Assembly: GCA_037446075.1 (NCBI GenBank)
Contig: JBBIJH010000014.1
Coordinates: 1 to 31,227, forward strand
Source of the DNA: JBBIJH01 sp037446075
Lineage (GTDB): Bacteria > Bacteroidota > Ignavibacteria > UBA10030 > JAHEZR01
Reading direction: 5' to 3'
DNA length: 31,227 nt
In this document: positions 1-9,002 of the stretch, one piece after another
Position numbering within the stretch: the stretch's first letter is position 1
Layout of the letters: every line of letters starts with the position of its first letter
Position numbers and translations under genes: made by a program
The notes under the pieces: generated by a model
Seen by the model: the letters and a program-made list of their open reading frames with translations, nothing else
Told to the model about the DNA's origin: nothing
Database searches by the model: none

Positions 1-34
1 CCTTTCCCATCTCCACCCCGGCACTAGTAAGAAC

Positions 35-859
35 ATGAAGGACTTTGGAAACGAACTGCGGGCTCACCGTGAAGCGAAGCACCTCTCACTGGCAGACCTT
101 GCCCAACTGACGAAGATCAGTCCAAAGTATCTTCAAGCGATGGAGGAGGGGAATTTCAATTTCCTTCCGGCTCCCTACGTCCGCGCCTTTATCCGTGACT
201 ATGCAAAAACCTTGGAGCTAGACCCGGACGACACTCTTCGTCGCTATGAGGTGATGATCCGGGAATCTGTTCAAGGTGCCATGGAGCAGCCCAAGGAGAA
301 AGCGGTTCCCGGTCTGTCCCCTGCCGAGAAAGAAATCTCTACGCGGAGAACGGGCATTCTTCGATCCCTGTGGCTTTCAACGAAGGAGCTGTTTTCCCGC
401 GGTGGAAAAGGCAAGAAATTCCTTCCGGCCGCAGCGGTGATCGTCGTCTTGTTGGCTCTCGTTCTCATCGCTAATATCACCAGAAAACCCCGCACGGCCG
501 GGACCGCCGAGATCCCCTTTGAGCAGATCGTGAGAGAAAAGGAAGCCTCACTTCCTGACACTATGATGAGAAGCAACCGAATGCCTGCAACGTTCGCGCT
601 CGGCGACAGCCTCCTCTTGGAAGGAAAAACTACCCGTGAGGTCTGGATGCGAATCTACATCGACGATGAGCCCTCGAAGGAATATCTCTTTGGCCCCGAG
701 AAAGTCCAATCTTGGAAGGCCAAAGAGAAGTTCCGTGTCAGCTTGGGGAACGCAGGAGGAATCAGTTTCACACTGAACGGCAAGCCCCTCGGCACCTTTG
801 GAAAGTCCGGCGAGGTCGTACAGAATGTTCTTATCACTCGTGAAGGGGTTCAGAGATAA
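35..859 (+). CDS. rodZ: RodZ-like cytoskeletal/HTH membrane protein
   Basis: The 274-residue protein has the RodZ layout. An N-terminal helix-turn-helix of the HTH_25 type spans about residues 4-70, with the family-like stretch LADLAQLTKISPKYLQAMEE. A basic linker follows, then one transmembrane helix at about 129-148, then a C-terminal beta-rich domain of the DUF4115 type at about 185-270. RodZ links the MreB actin-like cytoskeleton to the cell-wall elongation machinery at the inner membrane; the HTH contacts MreB rather than acting mainly on DNA. The start ATG gives a complete HTH. The stop lies 16 nt before the preferred ligA start, so the two are probably co-transcribed. No MreB gene is visible here, so the assignment rests on domain order. 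Confidence 0.85.
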   Translation: MKDFGNELRAHREAKHLSLADLAQLTKISPKYLQAMEEGNFNFLPAPYVRAFIRDYAKTLELDPDDTLRRYEVMIRESVQGAMEQPKEKAVPGLSPAEKEISTRRTGILRSLWLSTKELFSRGGKGKKFLPAAAVIVVLLALVLIANITRKPRTAGTAEIPFEQIVREKEASLPDTMMRSNRMPATFALGDSLLLEGKTTREVWMRIYIDDEPSKEYLFGPEKVQSWKAKEKFRVSLGNAGGISFTLNGKPLGTFGKSGEVVQNVLITREGVQR

Positions 860-875
860 GGAGCAAGACTCAGCA

Positions 876-2915
876 ATGAAAGCACCTTCTCGACAGATAC
901 CACAATCCGTGATCGACCGCGTTGAAAAGCTTCGAAGGGAAATTCGCGAGCACGATTATCGCTATTATGTGCTCGCACAACCGACGATCTCCGATGCAGA
1001 ATACGACCAGCTAATGCGCGAACTGATCAAGCTGGAAGAGACTTATCCAGAGCTTCTCACGTCGGATTCTCCCTCCCAACGCGTGGGTGGACAGCCGACA
1101 AAGGAATTCCCAACCGTCACCCATTCCATACCGATGCTCAGCCTTTCGAATGTCTATAGCGAGGAAGAGGTGCTCGACTTTGACCGCAGAGTCCAAACTT
1201 TATTGGGTCGCCAACCGTATCAGTATGTCTGCGAGTTAAAATTTGATGGGGTTGCGATCAGCTTGAAATACGAAGACGGTGTCTTCCTTCGTGGAGCAAC
1301 TCGAGGCGACGGAATCCAAGGGGATGATATCACAAATAATCTGAAGACGATCCGCTCGATTCCGTTGAAGTTACGATCTCCAGAGAAGAATTTGATGGAC
1401 ATCGAGGTCCGCGGCGAAGTCTTCATGAACAAGAAAGACTTTGAGAGAATGAACAAAGAGCGCGAAAAGGCCGGGGAGAAGTTATTTGCCAACCCGAGAA
1501 ATGCCGCAGCGGGGACGCTGAAACTGCAAGACCCGAAGCTTGTCGCAGCTCGCCCCCTGAATTTCTTTGCTTACTGGCTGAACAGCGAGACGGTTGAACT
1601 GAAAAGCCATTGGGAAAATCTCCAGACCCTTCGCCGACTCGGGTTTCCTGTGAACAACGAGTCCCGACTCTGTAAAAACATCGCTGAGGTAATCGATTAC
1701 TGGAAAGAGCGCGAGAAGCGGCGAGAACAGTTGCCCTACGACATTGACGGAGTGGTTGTCAAAGTCGACTCGATCAAACAGCAGGGGATTCTCGGCAATA
1801 TCGCCAAAAGCCCGAGGTGGGCGACCGCTTTCAAATTCACTGCACGACAAGCGGAGACAAAACTGAAAAACATCATTCTGCAGGTCGGCCGTACGGGCGC
1901 TGTCACGCCCGTTGCAGATCTGGAGCCCGTGTTCCTCTCCGGAACTACAGTGAGCCGCGCAACCCTCCACAATACGGACTACATCAAAGAGCTTGACATC
2001 CGCATCGGGGACACCGTGATTCTTGAGAAGGGTGGTGAAGTAATTCCAAAGGTCACGGGTGTCGTGAAGGCGAAGCGCCCGCGTGGGGCAACACCCTATG
2101 TCATCCCACTGAAGTGCCCCGAGTGTGGCTCAAAGCTGTTCCGACCAGAGGGCGAGGCAAACTATTACTGTGAGAACAGCGAATGCCCCGCTCAGGTCAA
2201 GGGCCGCATCGAGCACTTTGCAAGTCGCGGGGCGATGGATATCGAGGGGTTAGGCGAGATGGTTGTGGAGCAACTTGTCGAGGAAGGGTTTGTTAAGAAC
2301 TCCTCTGATCTTTATTATCTCCGCGAGCGGAAAAACGATTTGCTCAAACTTGAACGCTGGGGCGAAAAGAGTGTGGAGAACCTTCTTAATGCGATCGAGA
2401 AAAGCAAGGAGCAGCCCTTTCACCGCGTTCTGTATGCGCTAGGGATCCGCCACGTCGGGGCGGGCGTCGCCCAACTGCTCGCGGAACAATTCTCCTCCCT
2501 CGATGAACTGAAAGGAGCCTCGTTCGAGGCCCTTCGCTCCATTCACGAGATCGGGCCGAAGATTGCGGAAAGCATTGTGCGCTTCTTCAAGGATCGAAAA
2601 AACCTGGAGATCATTGACCGGATGCGCAAAGCAGGGGTTCGGCTAGAAGTGGGTGAAAAAGATCTCAAGCGGAAGGGACCGTTGGCAGGGAAGATGTTCG
2701 TTCTCACCGGAACACTCTCCAGTATGACCCGGGAAGAGGCAAAAGGTCGGATTGAAGAACTGGGTGGCAAGGTCGGTTCTGCCGTCAGCTCGAAGACTGA
2801 CTATCTTGTCGTTGGTGAAGAAGCAGGATCGAAACTCTCAAAGGCGAAGGCTCTCGGAATCAAGTTGCTGAGCGAGACGGAGTTCTTGAGGATGGTGAAC
2901 ACAAAGAGGGCATGA
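876..2915 (+). CDS. ligA: NAD-dependent DNA ligase LigA
   Basis: This is the NAD+-dependent replicative ligase, which seals nicks between Okazaki fragments and in repair. The 679-residue protein carries the family domains in order. First come the Ia and adenylation domains, with the KxDG motif near residue 121 (ELKFDGVAI). Next are the OB fold and a four-cysteine zinc finger near residues 414-437 (CPECGSKLF and CENSECPAQ). Helix-hairpin-helix repeats follow, and a C-terminal BRCT domain starts near residue 600 (GKMFVLTGTL). The frame is open from 798, but that would overlap rodZ by 62 nt. I prefer ATG 876, which follows an AAGGAG at 858-863 and gives a normal N-terminus. Length is typical for LigA and no lesion is seen. 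Confidence 0.97.
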   Translation: MKAPSRQIPQSVIDRVEKLRREIREHDYRYYVLAQPTISDAEYDQLMRELIKLEETYPELLTSDSPSQRVGGQPTKEFPTVTHSIPMLSLSNVYSEEEVLDFDRRVQTLLGRQPYQYVCELKFDGVAISLKYEDGVFLRGATRGDGIQGDDITNNLKTIRSIPLKLRSPEKNLMDIEVRGEVFMNKKDFERMNKEREKAGEKLFANPRNAAAGTLKLQDPKLVAARPLNFFAYWLNSETVELKSHWENLQTLRRLGFPVNNESRLCKNIAEVIDYWKEREKRREQLPYDIDGVVVKVDSIKQQGILGNIAKSPRWATAFKFTARQAETKLKNIILQVGRTGAVTPVADLEPVFLSGTTVSRATLHNTDYIKELDIRIGDTVILEKGGEVIPKVTGVVKAKRPRGATPYVIPLKCPECGSKLFRPEGEANYYCENSECPAQVKGRIEHFASRGAMDIEGLGEMVVEQLVEEGFVKNSSDLYYLRERKNDLLKLERWGEKSVENLLNAIEKSKEQPFHRVLYALGIRHVGAGVAQLLAEQFSSLDELKGASFEALRSIHEIGPKIAESIVRFFKDRKNLEIIDRMRKAGVRLEVGEKDLKRKGPLAGKMFVLTGTLSSMTREEAKGRIEELGGKVGSAVSSKTDYLVVGEEAGSKLSKAKALGIKLLSETEFLRMVNTKRA

Positions 2916-2981
2916 GCTTGCTTTTTTCAAAAAACTTTTACATCATAGGGCGGCACGCCATTGACGTGACCGGTAGATTGA

Positions 2982-3521
2982 ATGTTTGAGCTTGTCCGGC
3001 AGAGACTCGGGATCTATTACACCAAGATTTACTTCAAGCATGAACGTGATGTACCCACTGACTTCACGCGAGCAATCTCCAGTGCAAAGGTGGCGCTCGT
3101 CTTCTTACCCGATGACCAACAGGAATTTCAGCTTGCACGCGCGATCCTCCCTTTTTTGCAGAAAAAGTTCAAGGGCAACCGGCTTACGATCATCGTTCCG
3201 GAACACGTGAAGGATCCAATGCGCGATGTTTACCTGTGCGAGATTATTCGACTCCACGAAAGAGACATCAACCTCCTTTTCCTGCCGAAAGACCATCTCC
3301 GCCGGCGCATCCGCGAGAAGGATTACGACGTGGCGGTCGATCTCAATATCCGATTGCATCTTCCTTCCGCGTTTCTGTGCAAAGAATCGCGCTCGAAGGT
3401 ACGCATTGGGCTGCTAAAGGAACATGCAGACACCTTCTACAACCTTCAATTGAGAGCAACCAGCACGGGCAGTGCGAAGATCATCTATGAGCATCTTTCC
3501 AGTTGTTTAGCGATGTTTTAA
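2982..3521 (+). CDS. Uncharacterised protein, weakly DUF6913/GT9-like
   Basis: I do not firmly recognise this 179-residue protein. It has alternating beta and alpha segments: ALVFLPDD, LTIIVPE, INLLFLP and YDVAVDLN. A run near residue 120 (DYDVAVDLN, then AFLCKESRSKVRIGLL) recalls the Rossmann-like core of glycosyltransferase family 9 and of the DUF6913 proteins of Bacteroidota, but the protein is too short for a full heptosyltransferase. There is no signal peptide or membrane helix. It lies 66 nt after ligA and its stop is 14 nt before the STAS gene, so co-transcription with the latter is plausible. The coding call is supported by an unbroken frame and clean spacing to both neighbours. The function is open. 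Confidence 0.7.
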   Translation: MFELVRQRLGIYYTKIYFKHERDVPTDFTRAISSAKVALVFLPDDQQEFQLARAILPFLQKKFKGNRLTIIVPEHVKDPMRDVYLCEIIRLHERDINLLFLPKDHLRRRIREKDYDVAVDLNIRLHLPSAFLCKESRSKVRIGLLKEHADTFYNLQLRATSTGSAKIIYEHLSSCLAMF

Positions 3522-3535
3522 TTCCTGGAGGACCT

Positions 3536-3871
3536 ATGAACTTCGAAGTCCAGAAGAATGGCACCGCGACGATCTTCAAGCTGAAAGAGCGGCAGCTAAA
3601 TTCCTCCATTTCTGCTGAGCTGAAAGGCGAATTTCTCATCCTCTGCCGTCCAAAGCTTCGTAGCCTCGTCATCGATCTCTCCGAAGTCGAATTCTGTGAC
3701 AGCAGTGGCTTGAGTGCTCTCCTCATTGCAGAGCGGCGGATGCGGGATAACAACGGTGTCGTAAAACTCGTGGGCCTTCGGAAAAAGGTTCTGAACCTCA
3801 TCAGAATCTCGCAGCTCGACCGGGTGTTCCAGATCCACCCTACGATCTCCGAGGCGTTGAAAGCCCCGTAG
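3536..3871 (+). CDS. STAS-domain anti-sigma factor antagonist
   Basis: The 111-residue protein is a single STAS domain of the SpoIIAA/RsbV class. The diagnostic phosphorylation loop is at residues 54-62 (CDSSGLSAL); Ser57, just before the Gly, matches the serine phosphorylated by partner anti-sigma kinases. In the known systems the unphosphorylated antagonist binds an anti-sigma factor and frees a sigma factor; others of this type regulate different partner switches. No RsbW-like kinase or PP2C phosphatase is encoded nearby, so the partner is unknown. I chose ATG 3536 because GGAGGA (3527-3532) lies just upstream and the STAS domain starts immediately. The frame is open from 3503, which would overlap the preceding gene. 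Confidence 0.9.
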   Translation: MNFEVQKNGTATIFKLKERQLNSSISAELKGEFLILCRPKLRSLVIDLSEVEFCDSSGLSALLIAERRMRDNNGVVKLVGLRKKVLNLIRISQLDRVFQIHPTISEALKAP

Positions 3872-3893
3872 CGAACCCCTCTCCCGCATCCGA

Positions 3894-3899
3894 AAGGAG
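3894..3899 (+). promoter_or_regulatory. Shine-Dalgarno site deciding a TTG start
   Basis: AAGGAG sits 6 nt before the TTG at 3906. No ATG or GTG lies between this site and the first transmembrane segment of the symporter, so the site supports TTG as the genuine initiation codon. Confidence 0.65.
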
Positions 3900-3905
3900 C
3901 TCTCG

Positions 3906-5408
3906 TTGGGGTTCACCACCCTCGATTACCTCATAGTTGCTCTCTACCTCCTTGGTATCGGGGTTTTCGGGATCCTCTCCGGAGGCAAGCAGCGCACAAC
4001 GCGTGACTACTTTCTTGGCAGCAAAGAAATTCCTTGGTGGGCGGTCTGCTTCGCCATCGTTGCCACTGAAACCAGCACCCTTACCTTCATCAGCATCCCC
4101 GGCTTAGCTTATCTGACAAATCTTAATTTTCTCCAAGTAACGTTTGGGTATCTGATCGGCCGCATCCTCGTCAGCGTCATTTTTCTTCCCTCCTACATCA
4201 GGGGAGACTTGAGCACCGCTTACGCTCTCATGACCAGTCGCTTCGGAGCAAAAACGCGGAACATCGCCAGCATTACCTTCATGTTCACACGCTTGATCGC
4301 GGACGGGGTTCGGCTGTTCGCAACCGCGATCCCTCTTGCCATTCTCCTCCGCGGATGGCAATCATTCACGGCCGTTTCCAATGAGCAAATCTACGTGATT
4401 TCCATCGTTGTGATGGCCACCATCACAATCATGTACACGTTTATCGGGGGGGTACGTGCAGTCGTATGGACAGACGTTGTTCAGATGTTCATCTACCTCC
4501 TTGGAGCCATCGCAGCAGGTATTGTGATCCTTGCCTCCATTCCGGGTGGTGTAAGCGGCGTGCTTAGCTCAGTTCTTCTCCGAGAAAAATTAAGTATCTT
4601 CTACATGGGCTTCGACAAGGCATTCGCCGACTTTTTCAAGAATCCATATACGCTTGCCGGAGGGCTGATCGGTGGCGCCTTCCTCTCCATGGCATCGCAT
4701 GGAATCGACCAGCTCATCGTCCAACGGTTATTGACAGTGAAGACACTGAAAGATAGCCAGCGCGCGTTGATTGGCAGCGGTGTCATCGTCATCATGCAGT
4801 TCTTTCTCTTTTTGATGATGGGATTGCTCCTCTACAGCTACTACCAGGGAGCGTCGCTAGCCGACCTCAAGCTGATGAAAGCGGATGAGATTTTTCCCAA
4901 GTTCATCATCGAGCGAATGCCGACCGGATTGTCTGGCCTCATCATCGCAGGGCTATTGGCGGCGGCAATGTCAACGCTTTCTGGTTCGGTGAATTCTCTC
5001 GCCTCTGCCACGATGAACGATATCTACAAGCCCTATTTCGGAGAGGACGCCGACGACCGAAAGGATGTGATGCTCGCCCGGTTGTTCACTTTCATGTGGG
5101 CCATACTGCTCATCGGCATGGCAATTTTCTTTATCTATAGTGAGTCGAGAGCGCTTGTAGAAACTGCACTGGGGGTGGCTTCCTTTACGTATGGAGGTAT
5201 GTTGGGCTTGTTTCTGCTCGGCGTGCTTGTCCGAAAAGCTCGGCAGGTCCATGCCATCATCGGATTCGTTGCGGGAGTGCTTACGATGATTGTCGTTGTA
5301 CGCTCTGGAATCGTCGCCTGGACATGGTACACGGTGATTGGATCTGGTACCACAGTTCTCATCGGCGCACTTGCATCGATGGTGATGCAAAAAGGGAAGG
5401 ATTCATAG
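3906..5408 (+). CDS. Sodium:solute symporter (SSS family), copy 1
   Basis: This is a 500-residue polytopic inner-membrane protein of the solute:sodium symporter (SLC5/PutP-like) family. The first helix begins at residue 7 (LDYLIVALYLLGIG). The family-typical loop after it reads TRDYFLGSKEIPWWAV, followed by a helix rich in small residues (ATETSTLTFISIPGLAY). About 13 hydrophobic segments can be counted, as expected. SSS proteins couple sodium entry to uptake of sugars, amino acids, nucleosides, vitamins or organic anions; the substrate cannot be told from the sequence. The likely start is TTG with a good upstream AAGGAG. It lies 34 nt after the STAS gene and 118 nt before a second SSS gene. 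Confidence 0.93.
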   Translation: MGFTTLDYLIVALYLLGIGVFGILSGGKQRTTRDYFLGSKEIPWWAVCFAIVATETSTLTFISIPGLAYLTNLNFLQVTFGYLIGRILVSVIFLPSYIRGDLSTAYALMTSRFGAKTRNIASITFMFTRLIADGVRLFATAIPLAILLRGWQSFTAVSNEQIYVISIVVMATITIMYTFIGGVRAVVWTDVVQMFIYLLGAIAAGIVILASIPGGVSGVLSSVLLREKLSIFYMGFDKAFADFFKNPYTLAGGLIGGAFLSMASHGIDQLIVQRLLTVKTLKDSQRALIGSGVIVIMQFFLFLMMGLLLYSYYQGASLADLKLMKADEIFPKFIIERMPTGLSGLIIAGLLAAAMSTLSGSVNSLASATMNDIYKPYFGEDADDRKDVMLARLFTFMWAILLIGMAIFFIYSESRALVETALGVASFTYGGMLGLFLLGVLVRKARQVHAIIGFVAGVLTMIVVVRSGIVAWTWYTVIGSGTTVLIGALASMVMQKGKDS

Positions 5409-5526
5409 CAGACGATCCACCGAGAATAAAAGGATGAATGGATTCATACTGTGATATCCCCTCATCAATTAATCCGCTGTGAATAGTACTTAACCCACGT
5501 CTCACGTCACATATCCCACAATCAGC

Positions 5527-7281
5527 ATGTCTTCCCTCGACTGGCTCATTATCCTCAGCTACTTTCTGTTGAGTCTTGGCATCGGAATTGCCTACTCGAA
5601 ACGAGCGGGCAGAAGTACTCAAGAGTTTTTCCTCTCCGGGAGAAACCTTCCCTGGTGGCTCGCGGGCACCTCGATGGTTGCTACAACTTTTGCCGCCGAC
5701 ACGCCTCTCGCCGTGACTGAACTGGTAGCGAAGAACGGCATCGCGGGAAATTGGCTCTGGTGGAATTTCGTCTTCGGCGGGACGCTGACGGTTTTCTTCT
5801 TTGCCCGTCTCTGGCGCCGAGCCGGAGTGATGACGGACGTAGAGTTCATCGAGCTTCGGTACTCAGGGAAACCGGCTGCATTCCTGCGAGGTTTCCGAGC
5901 GCTCTATCTCGGGCTCTTCATGAACAGCGTCATCATGGGCTGGGTGAATCTGGCGATGGCCTCAATTCTTCAGGGCGTTTTGGGAATCCCTCAGTCACAA
6001 GTGTTGGTGTACGTCGCGGGGTGCCTCGCTCTCGTGGCGATATATTCTGCCCTCTCAGGCCTTTGGGGCGTAGCGGTCACGGATGCATTTCAATTTGTGC
6101 TCGCGATGTTCGGGACGATCACTCTTGCCATCATCGTTGTCGGTTTACCGGAAGTTGGGGGGATCGAGGGATTGAAAGCCAAACTCCCAAGTTGGGCACT
6201 CCAGTTCACTCCAGTCATTGGCGAGAGCAGTGTGGATGCCACCCCTGTCGGCGGAACTTTGGCGCTGACGCTTGCCGCCTTTCTTGCCTATGTTGGGATT
6301 CAATGGTGGGCATCGTGGTATCCGGGTGCGGAGCCTGGCGGTGGCGGCTACGTGGCCCAGCGAATGATGTCTGCAAAGGATGAGCGACACTCGGTTCTTG
6401 CGACGCTCTGGTTTACGATCGCTCACTACTGCTTGCGACCGTGGCCGTGGATTCTTGTGGGGCTTGCAAGCCTCATTCTTTATCCAAATCTGGCACCGGA
6501 AGCAAAACGCCTCGGCTACGTCTATGCTATGAGAGATTATCTTCCCGCTGGTCTGATGGGTTTGCTCATCGCGGCGTTCTTCGCTGCGTACATGTCCACA
6601 ATCGCCACGCAGCTGAACTGGGGAACGTCTTACCTCATCAACGATTTCTACCGGCGCTTTGTGAAGAAGGAGGGGAGTGAGAAACACTACGTGCTTGTTT
6701 CCCGGCTAGTGACAATTCTGGTAATGCTGATTTCTCTAATTCTTACGTTCATTCTTGAAACCATCTCCGGTGCCTGGGCTTTCATCATCGAGGCTGGTGC
6801 CGGCTTAGGGTTGGTGCTGATTCTCCGATGGTACTGGTGGAGAGTGAATGCGTGGTCCGAGATTAGCGCGATGATTGCTCCCTTCATCGCTTACGGTTAC
6901 ATCCGATGGGTTCACCGGACCACGATTCAATTTCCACAATCTCTCTTCTACATTGTTGCATTCACAACGATTGTCTGGCTTCTCACTACTTTCATCACGA
7001 AGCCGACTGAAGAGCAGAAGCTCCTGCAATTCTACCGGCGAATTCACCCGGGAGGATTTCTCTGGAAGAAAATCGCCACTCTGTTGCCCGATGTGAAAGG
7101 GGATTCTCATCACCTCTCGCTCTTCCTCGATTGGGTTGCGGGGATTGTACTCATCTATTCGTCTCTTTTCGGTATTGGAAAGTTGATTTTCGCGGAATAC
7201 GGGACCGCAATTCTTTTCTTCGCGCTGGCACTTTTTTCGGGAGGGTTCATCTCATGGGATCTTAAAAGACGCACTTTCTGA
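5527..7281 (+). CDS. Sodium:solute symporter (SSS family), copy 2
   Basis: This 584-residue membrane protein belongs to the same SSS superfamily as its upstream neighbour but is clearly divergent. The N-terminal signature is STQEFFLSGRNLPWWLAGTS, followed by FAADTPLAVTELVAKNG. It is about 80 residues longer, with extra hydrophobic segments at the C-terminus (near LSLFLDWVAGIVLIYSSLFG). Such longer SSS members often transport sugars or other organic solutes, but the substrate is not identifiable. The ATG at 5527 follows a 118-base gap with no strong Shine-Dalgarno match. The TGA stop is followed by an 84-108 nt leader that may carry a promoter for the recombinase gene. Confidence 0.93.
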   Translation: MSSLDWLIILSYFLLSLGIGIAYSKRAGRSTQEFFLSGRNLPWWLAGTSMVATTFAADTPLAVTELVAKNGIAGNWLWWNFVFGGTLTVFFFARLWRRAGVMTDVEFIELRYSGKPAAFLRGFRALYLGLFMNSVIMGWVNLAMASILQGVLGIPQSQVLVYVAGCLALVAIYSALSGLWGVAVTDAFQFVLAMFGTITLAIIVVGLPEVGGIEGLKAKLPSWALQFTPVIGESSVDATPVGGTLALTLAAFLAYVGIQWWASWYPGAEPGGGGYVAQRMMSAKDERHSVLATLWFTIAHYCLRPWPWILVGLASLILYPNLAPEAKRLGYVYAMRDYLPAGLMGLLIAAFFAAYMSTIATQLNWGTSYLINDFYRRFVKKEGSEKHYVLVSRLVTILVMLISLILTFILETISGAWAFIIEAGAGLGLVLILRWYWWRVNAWSEISAMIAPFIAYGYIRWVHRTTIQFPQSLFYIVAFTTIVWLLTTFITKPTEEQKLLQFYRRIHPGGFLWKKIATLLPDVKGDSHHLSLFLDWVAGIVLIYSSLFGIGKLIFAEYGTAILFFALALFSGGFISWDLKRRTF

Positions 7282-7305
7282 TTTTCCCCTTTGCAAACTC
7301 TTGGT

Positions 7306-7334
7306 TTGACCGGGCGGGGCAAATAGCGTTTCAT
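7306..7334 (+). promoter_or_regulatory. Possible sigma70-type promoter upstream of xer gene
   Basis: TTGACC (7306-7311) and TTTCAT (7329-7334) are separated by exactly 17 nt, in the gap between the second symporter and the recombinase. The -35 match is good (5/6) and the -10 match moderate (4/6). This is a sequence-only suggestion. Confidence 0.25.
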
Positions 7335-7389
7335 TCCTTGCTTCTCTCCGAAATTCTTTCAATATTTGTCCAACGAGTGCGAATTTTCC

Positions 7390-8280
7390 ATGGAGCGAGA
7401 ACTGGGGGAATTCATCCGCTATCTCCGGGTCGAGAAGAATGCAGCAGCGAACACTGTCGACTCCTATTCTCTCGACCTAAGACGATACATCCAGTCTCTC
7501 CAACAGCAGGGAATCCGCTCCGTTGAGAAGATCGGGCGCTCACACGTTGTTTCTTTCCTCAGTCTCCTGCGAGATTTAGGGCTCTCGGCAAGAAGTATCT
7601 CTCGAAACTTCTCGGCCATCAAGGGATTCCACCGGTTTCTTGTCAGCGAGGAGCTTTCGAAGAGTGACCCGACGGAGAACGTGGATGCACCGAAGCTCTC
7701 GAAGGCTCTGCCGGAGGTCCTGAATCCTGACGAAATCGAGCTGATCCTCGAGCAACCGAACACAAACCATGTCTTGGGAGTGCGTGACAGAGCAATCCTC
7801 GAAACCCTCTACGCGACTGGCCTGCGCGTTTCAGAACTCACTGGTCTCACGCAACAGAATGTGCTCTTCGATGCCGGCCTTGTTCGTGTTTTCGGGAAAG
7901 GCTCAAAAGAACGGATTGTGCCGATTGGACGCTCTGCCCTTCTCTGGATACGGAAGTACCAGGAAGGATCTCGACCTAGACTGGTGAAGCGTGACGAAAC
8001 AAATGATGTTCTTTTCCTGAATGCGCGGGGAAGACCACTCAGCCGCATGTCAATCTGGAACATCGTGCGGCAGTATACTATCGCAGCCGGTATAAAAAAA
8101 GAAGTCCATCCGCATACGTTCCGACATTCCTTCGCGACACATTTGCTCGAAGGCGGTGCGGATTTAAGGGCGGTCCAGGAAATGCTTGGGCATGCGGACA
8201 TCTCGACAACGCAAGTATACACTCACATCGACAGGGAGTATCTCAAGGAAGTCCATCGGACATTCCATCCGAGAGGATAA
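7390..8280 (+). CDS. xerD: Tyrosine recombinase XerC/XerD
   Basis: This is a 296-residue site-specific recombinase that resolves chromosome dimers at dif during division. The N-terminal SAM-like core-binding domain (about 1-90) is followed by the catalytic domain, which carries every catalytic residue. These are Arg near 145 (ATGLRVSEL), Lys near 171 (GKGSKER), the HxxR in HTFRHSFATHLLEGG, the later His in LGHADISTT and the tyrosine nucleophile in QVYTHI. Length and lack of accessory domains fit housekeeping XerC/XerD better than a phage integrase, and no att-like repeats or phage genes lie nearby. A TTG at 7366 is possible in the same frame; ATG 7390 matches the usual N-terminus. XerC and XerD cannot be separated with confidence here. 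Confidence 0.93.
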   Translation: MERELGEFIRYLRVEKNAAANTVDSYSLDLRRYIQSLQQQGIRSVEKIGRSHVVSFLSLLRDLGLSARSISRNFSAIKGFHRFLVSEELSKSDPTENVDAPKLSKALPEVLNPDEIELILEQPNTNHVLGVRDRAILETLYATGLRVSELTGLTQQNVLFDAGLVRVFGKGSKERIVPIGRSALLWIRKYQEGSRPRLVKRDETNDVLFLNARGRPLSRMSIWNIVRQYTIAAGIKKEVHPHTFRHSFATHLLEGGADLRAVQEMLGHADISTTQVYTHIDREYLKEVHRTFHPRG

Positions 8281-8314
8281 GAATTGAAGCTCCAGATACT
8301 GGAAAGCCGCTCCA

Positions 8315-8983
8315 TTGCTTGATCGAATCTACATCATCCCTATTCTTCTTTTCTCCGTCATCATCCATGAAATTTCCCACGGCCTGATGGCATTGCGACT
8401 CGGCGACCCGACCGCAAAAGCGATGGGACGCATCACCCTGAACCCCATTCCCCACATCGATCTGATCGGGTCAATCGTTGTACCTCTTGTTTGTCTCCTC
8501 ACGCCTGGGGGTTTCTTTATCGCATGGGCTAAACCTGTCCCGGTCAATCCTTTAAACTTCCGAAATTACCGAAGAGACGACCTCCTCGTATCCGTTGTGG
8601 GGCCTCTCTCCAATCTAGCGGTCGCGTTCCTCTGCGTCATTTGTTCTGTCCTCCTCCTCAGTCTCAGTGACCTGTTCTCACCCACACTGCCCGTGTTTGT
8701 TCTGGATGCATACAATTTTCTCGTCGCTATGTTCTACGGGGGCATCCAGATCAACATTGTGCTCGCTATTTTCAACTTACTCCCCATCCCACCGCTTGAT
8801 GGGTCGCATGTTCTGGCTTCGTTCCTCCCGGATCGGCTCAGTCAGCAGTATCGGCACATTGGTTTCTTCGGGATCTTTCTGCTTATCCTTCTTATGCAGA
8901 CCGCAGGGTTTCGCAGCTTCTTTAGTGCCATCGTGAGTGCGGTCGCTCTCCCTTTCGAACAACTCATTCACGCTTTTATTTGA
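8315..8983 (+). CDS. Site-2-protease-like M50 membrane metalloprotease
   Basis: This 222-residue integral membrane protein is of the peptidase M50/SpoIVFB-like group. The zinc motif HEISH lies in the first helix (His18, Glu19, His22). The third ligand motif is in NLLPIPPLDGS near residue 161, as expected for the family. Four to six hydrophobic segments are visible. There is no PDZ domain, so it resembles the short bacterial members rather than RseP. Such enzymes cut transmembrane segments of regulatory substrates, but the substrate here is unknown. The probable start is TTG 8315, preceded by GGAAAG at 8301-8306. It lies 34 nt after the xer gene and 19 nt before the DUF1611 gene. Confidence 0.9.
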   Translation: MLDRIYIIPILLFSVIIHEISHGLMALRLGDPTAKAMGRITLNPIPHIDLIGSIVVPLVCLLTPGGFFIAWAKPVPVNPLNFRNYRRDDLLVSVVGPLSNLAVAFLCVICSVLLLSLSDLFSPTLPVFVLDAYNFLVAMFYGGIQINIVLAIFNLLPIPPLDGSHVLASFLPDRLSQQYRHIGFFGIFLLILLMQTAGFRSFFSAIVSAVALPFEQLIHAFI

Positions 8984-9002
8984 GGCGGAGGATGGTCAAA
9001 CC

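Noticed and set aside
5434..5447. ATGAAT-GG-ATTCAT dyad between the two symporters
   Set aside because: It is a short AT-rich palindrome of a kind expected by chance, with no nearby promoter alignment that would make it an operator.
7390..8280. A mobile element or phage integrase
   Set aside because: The recombinase has housekeeping Xer length and motifs, and no att repeats, tRNA target or phage genes are nearby.
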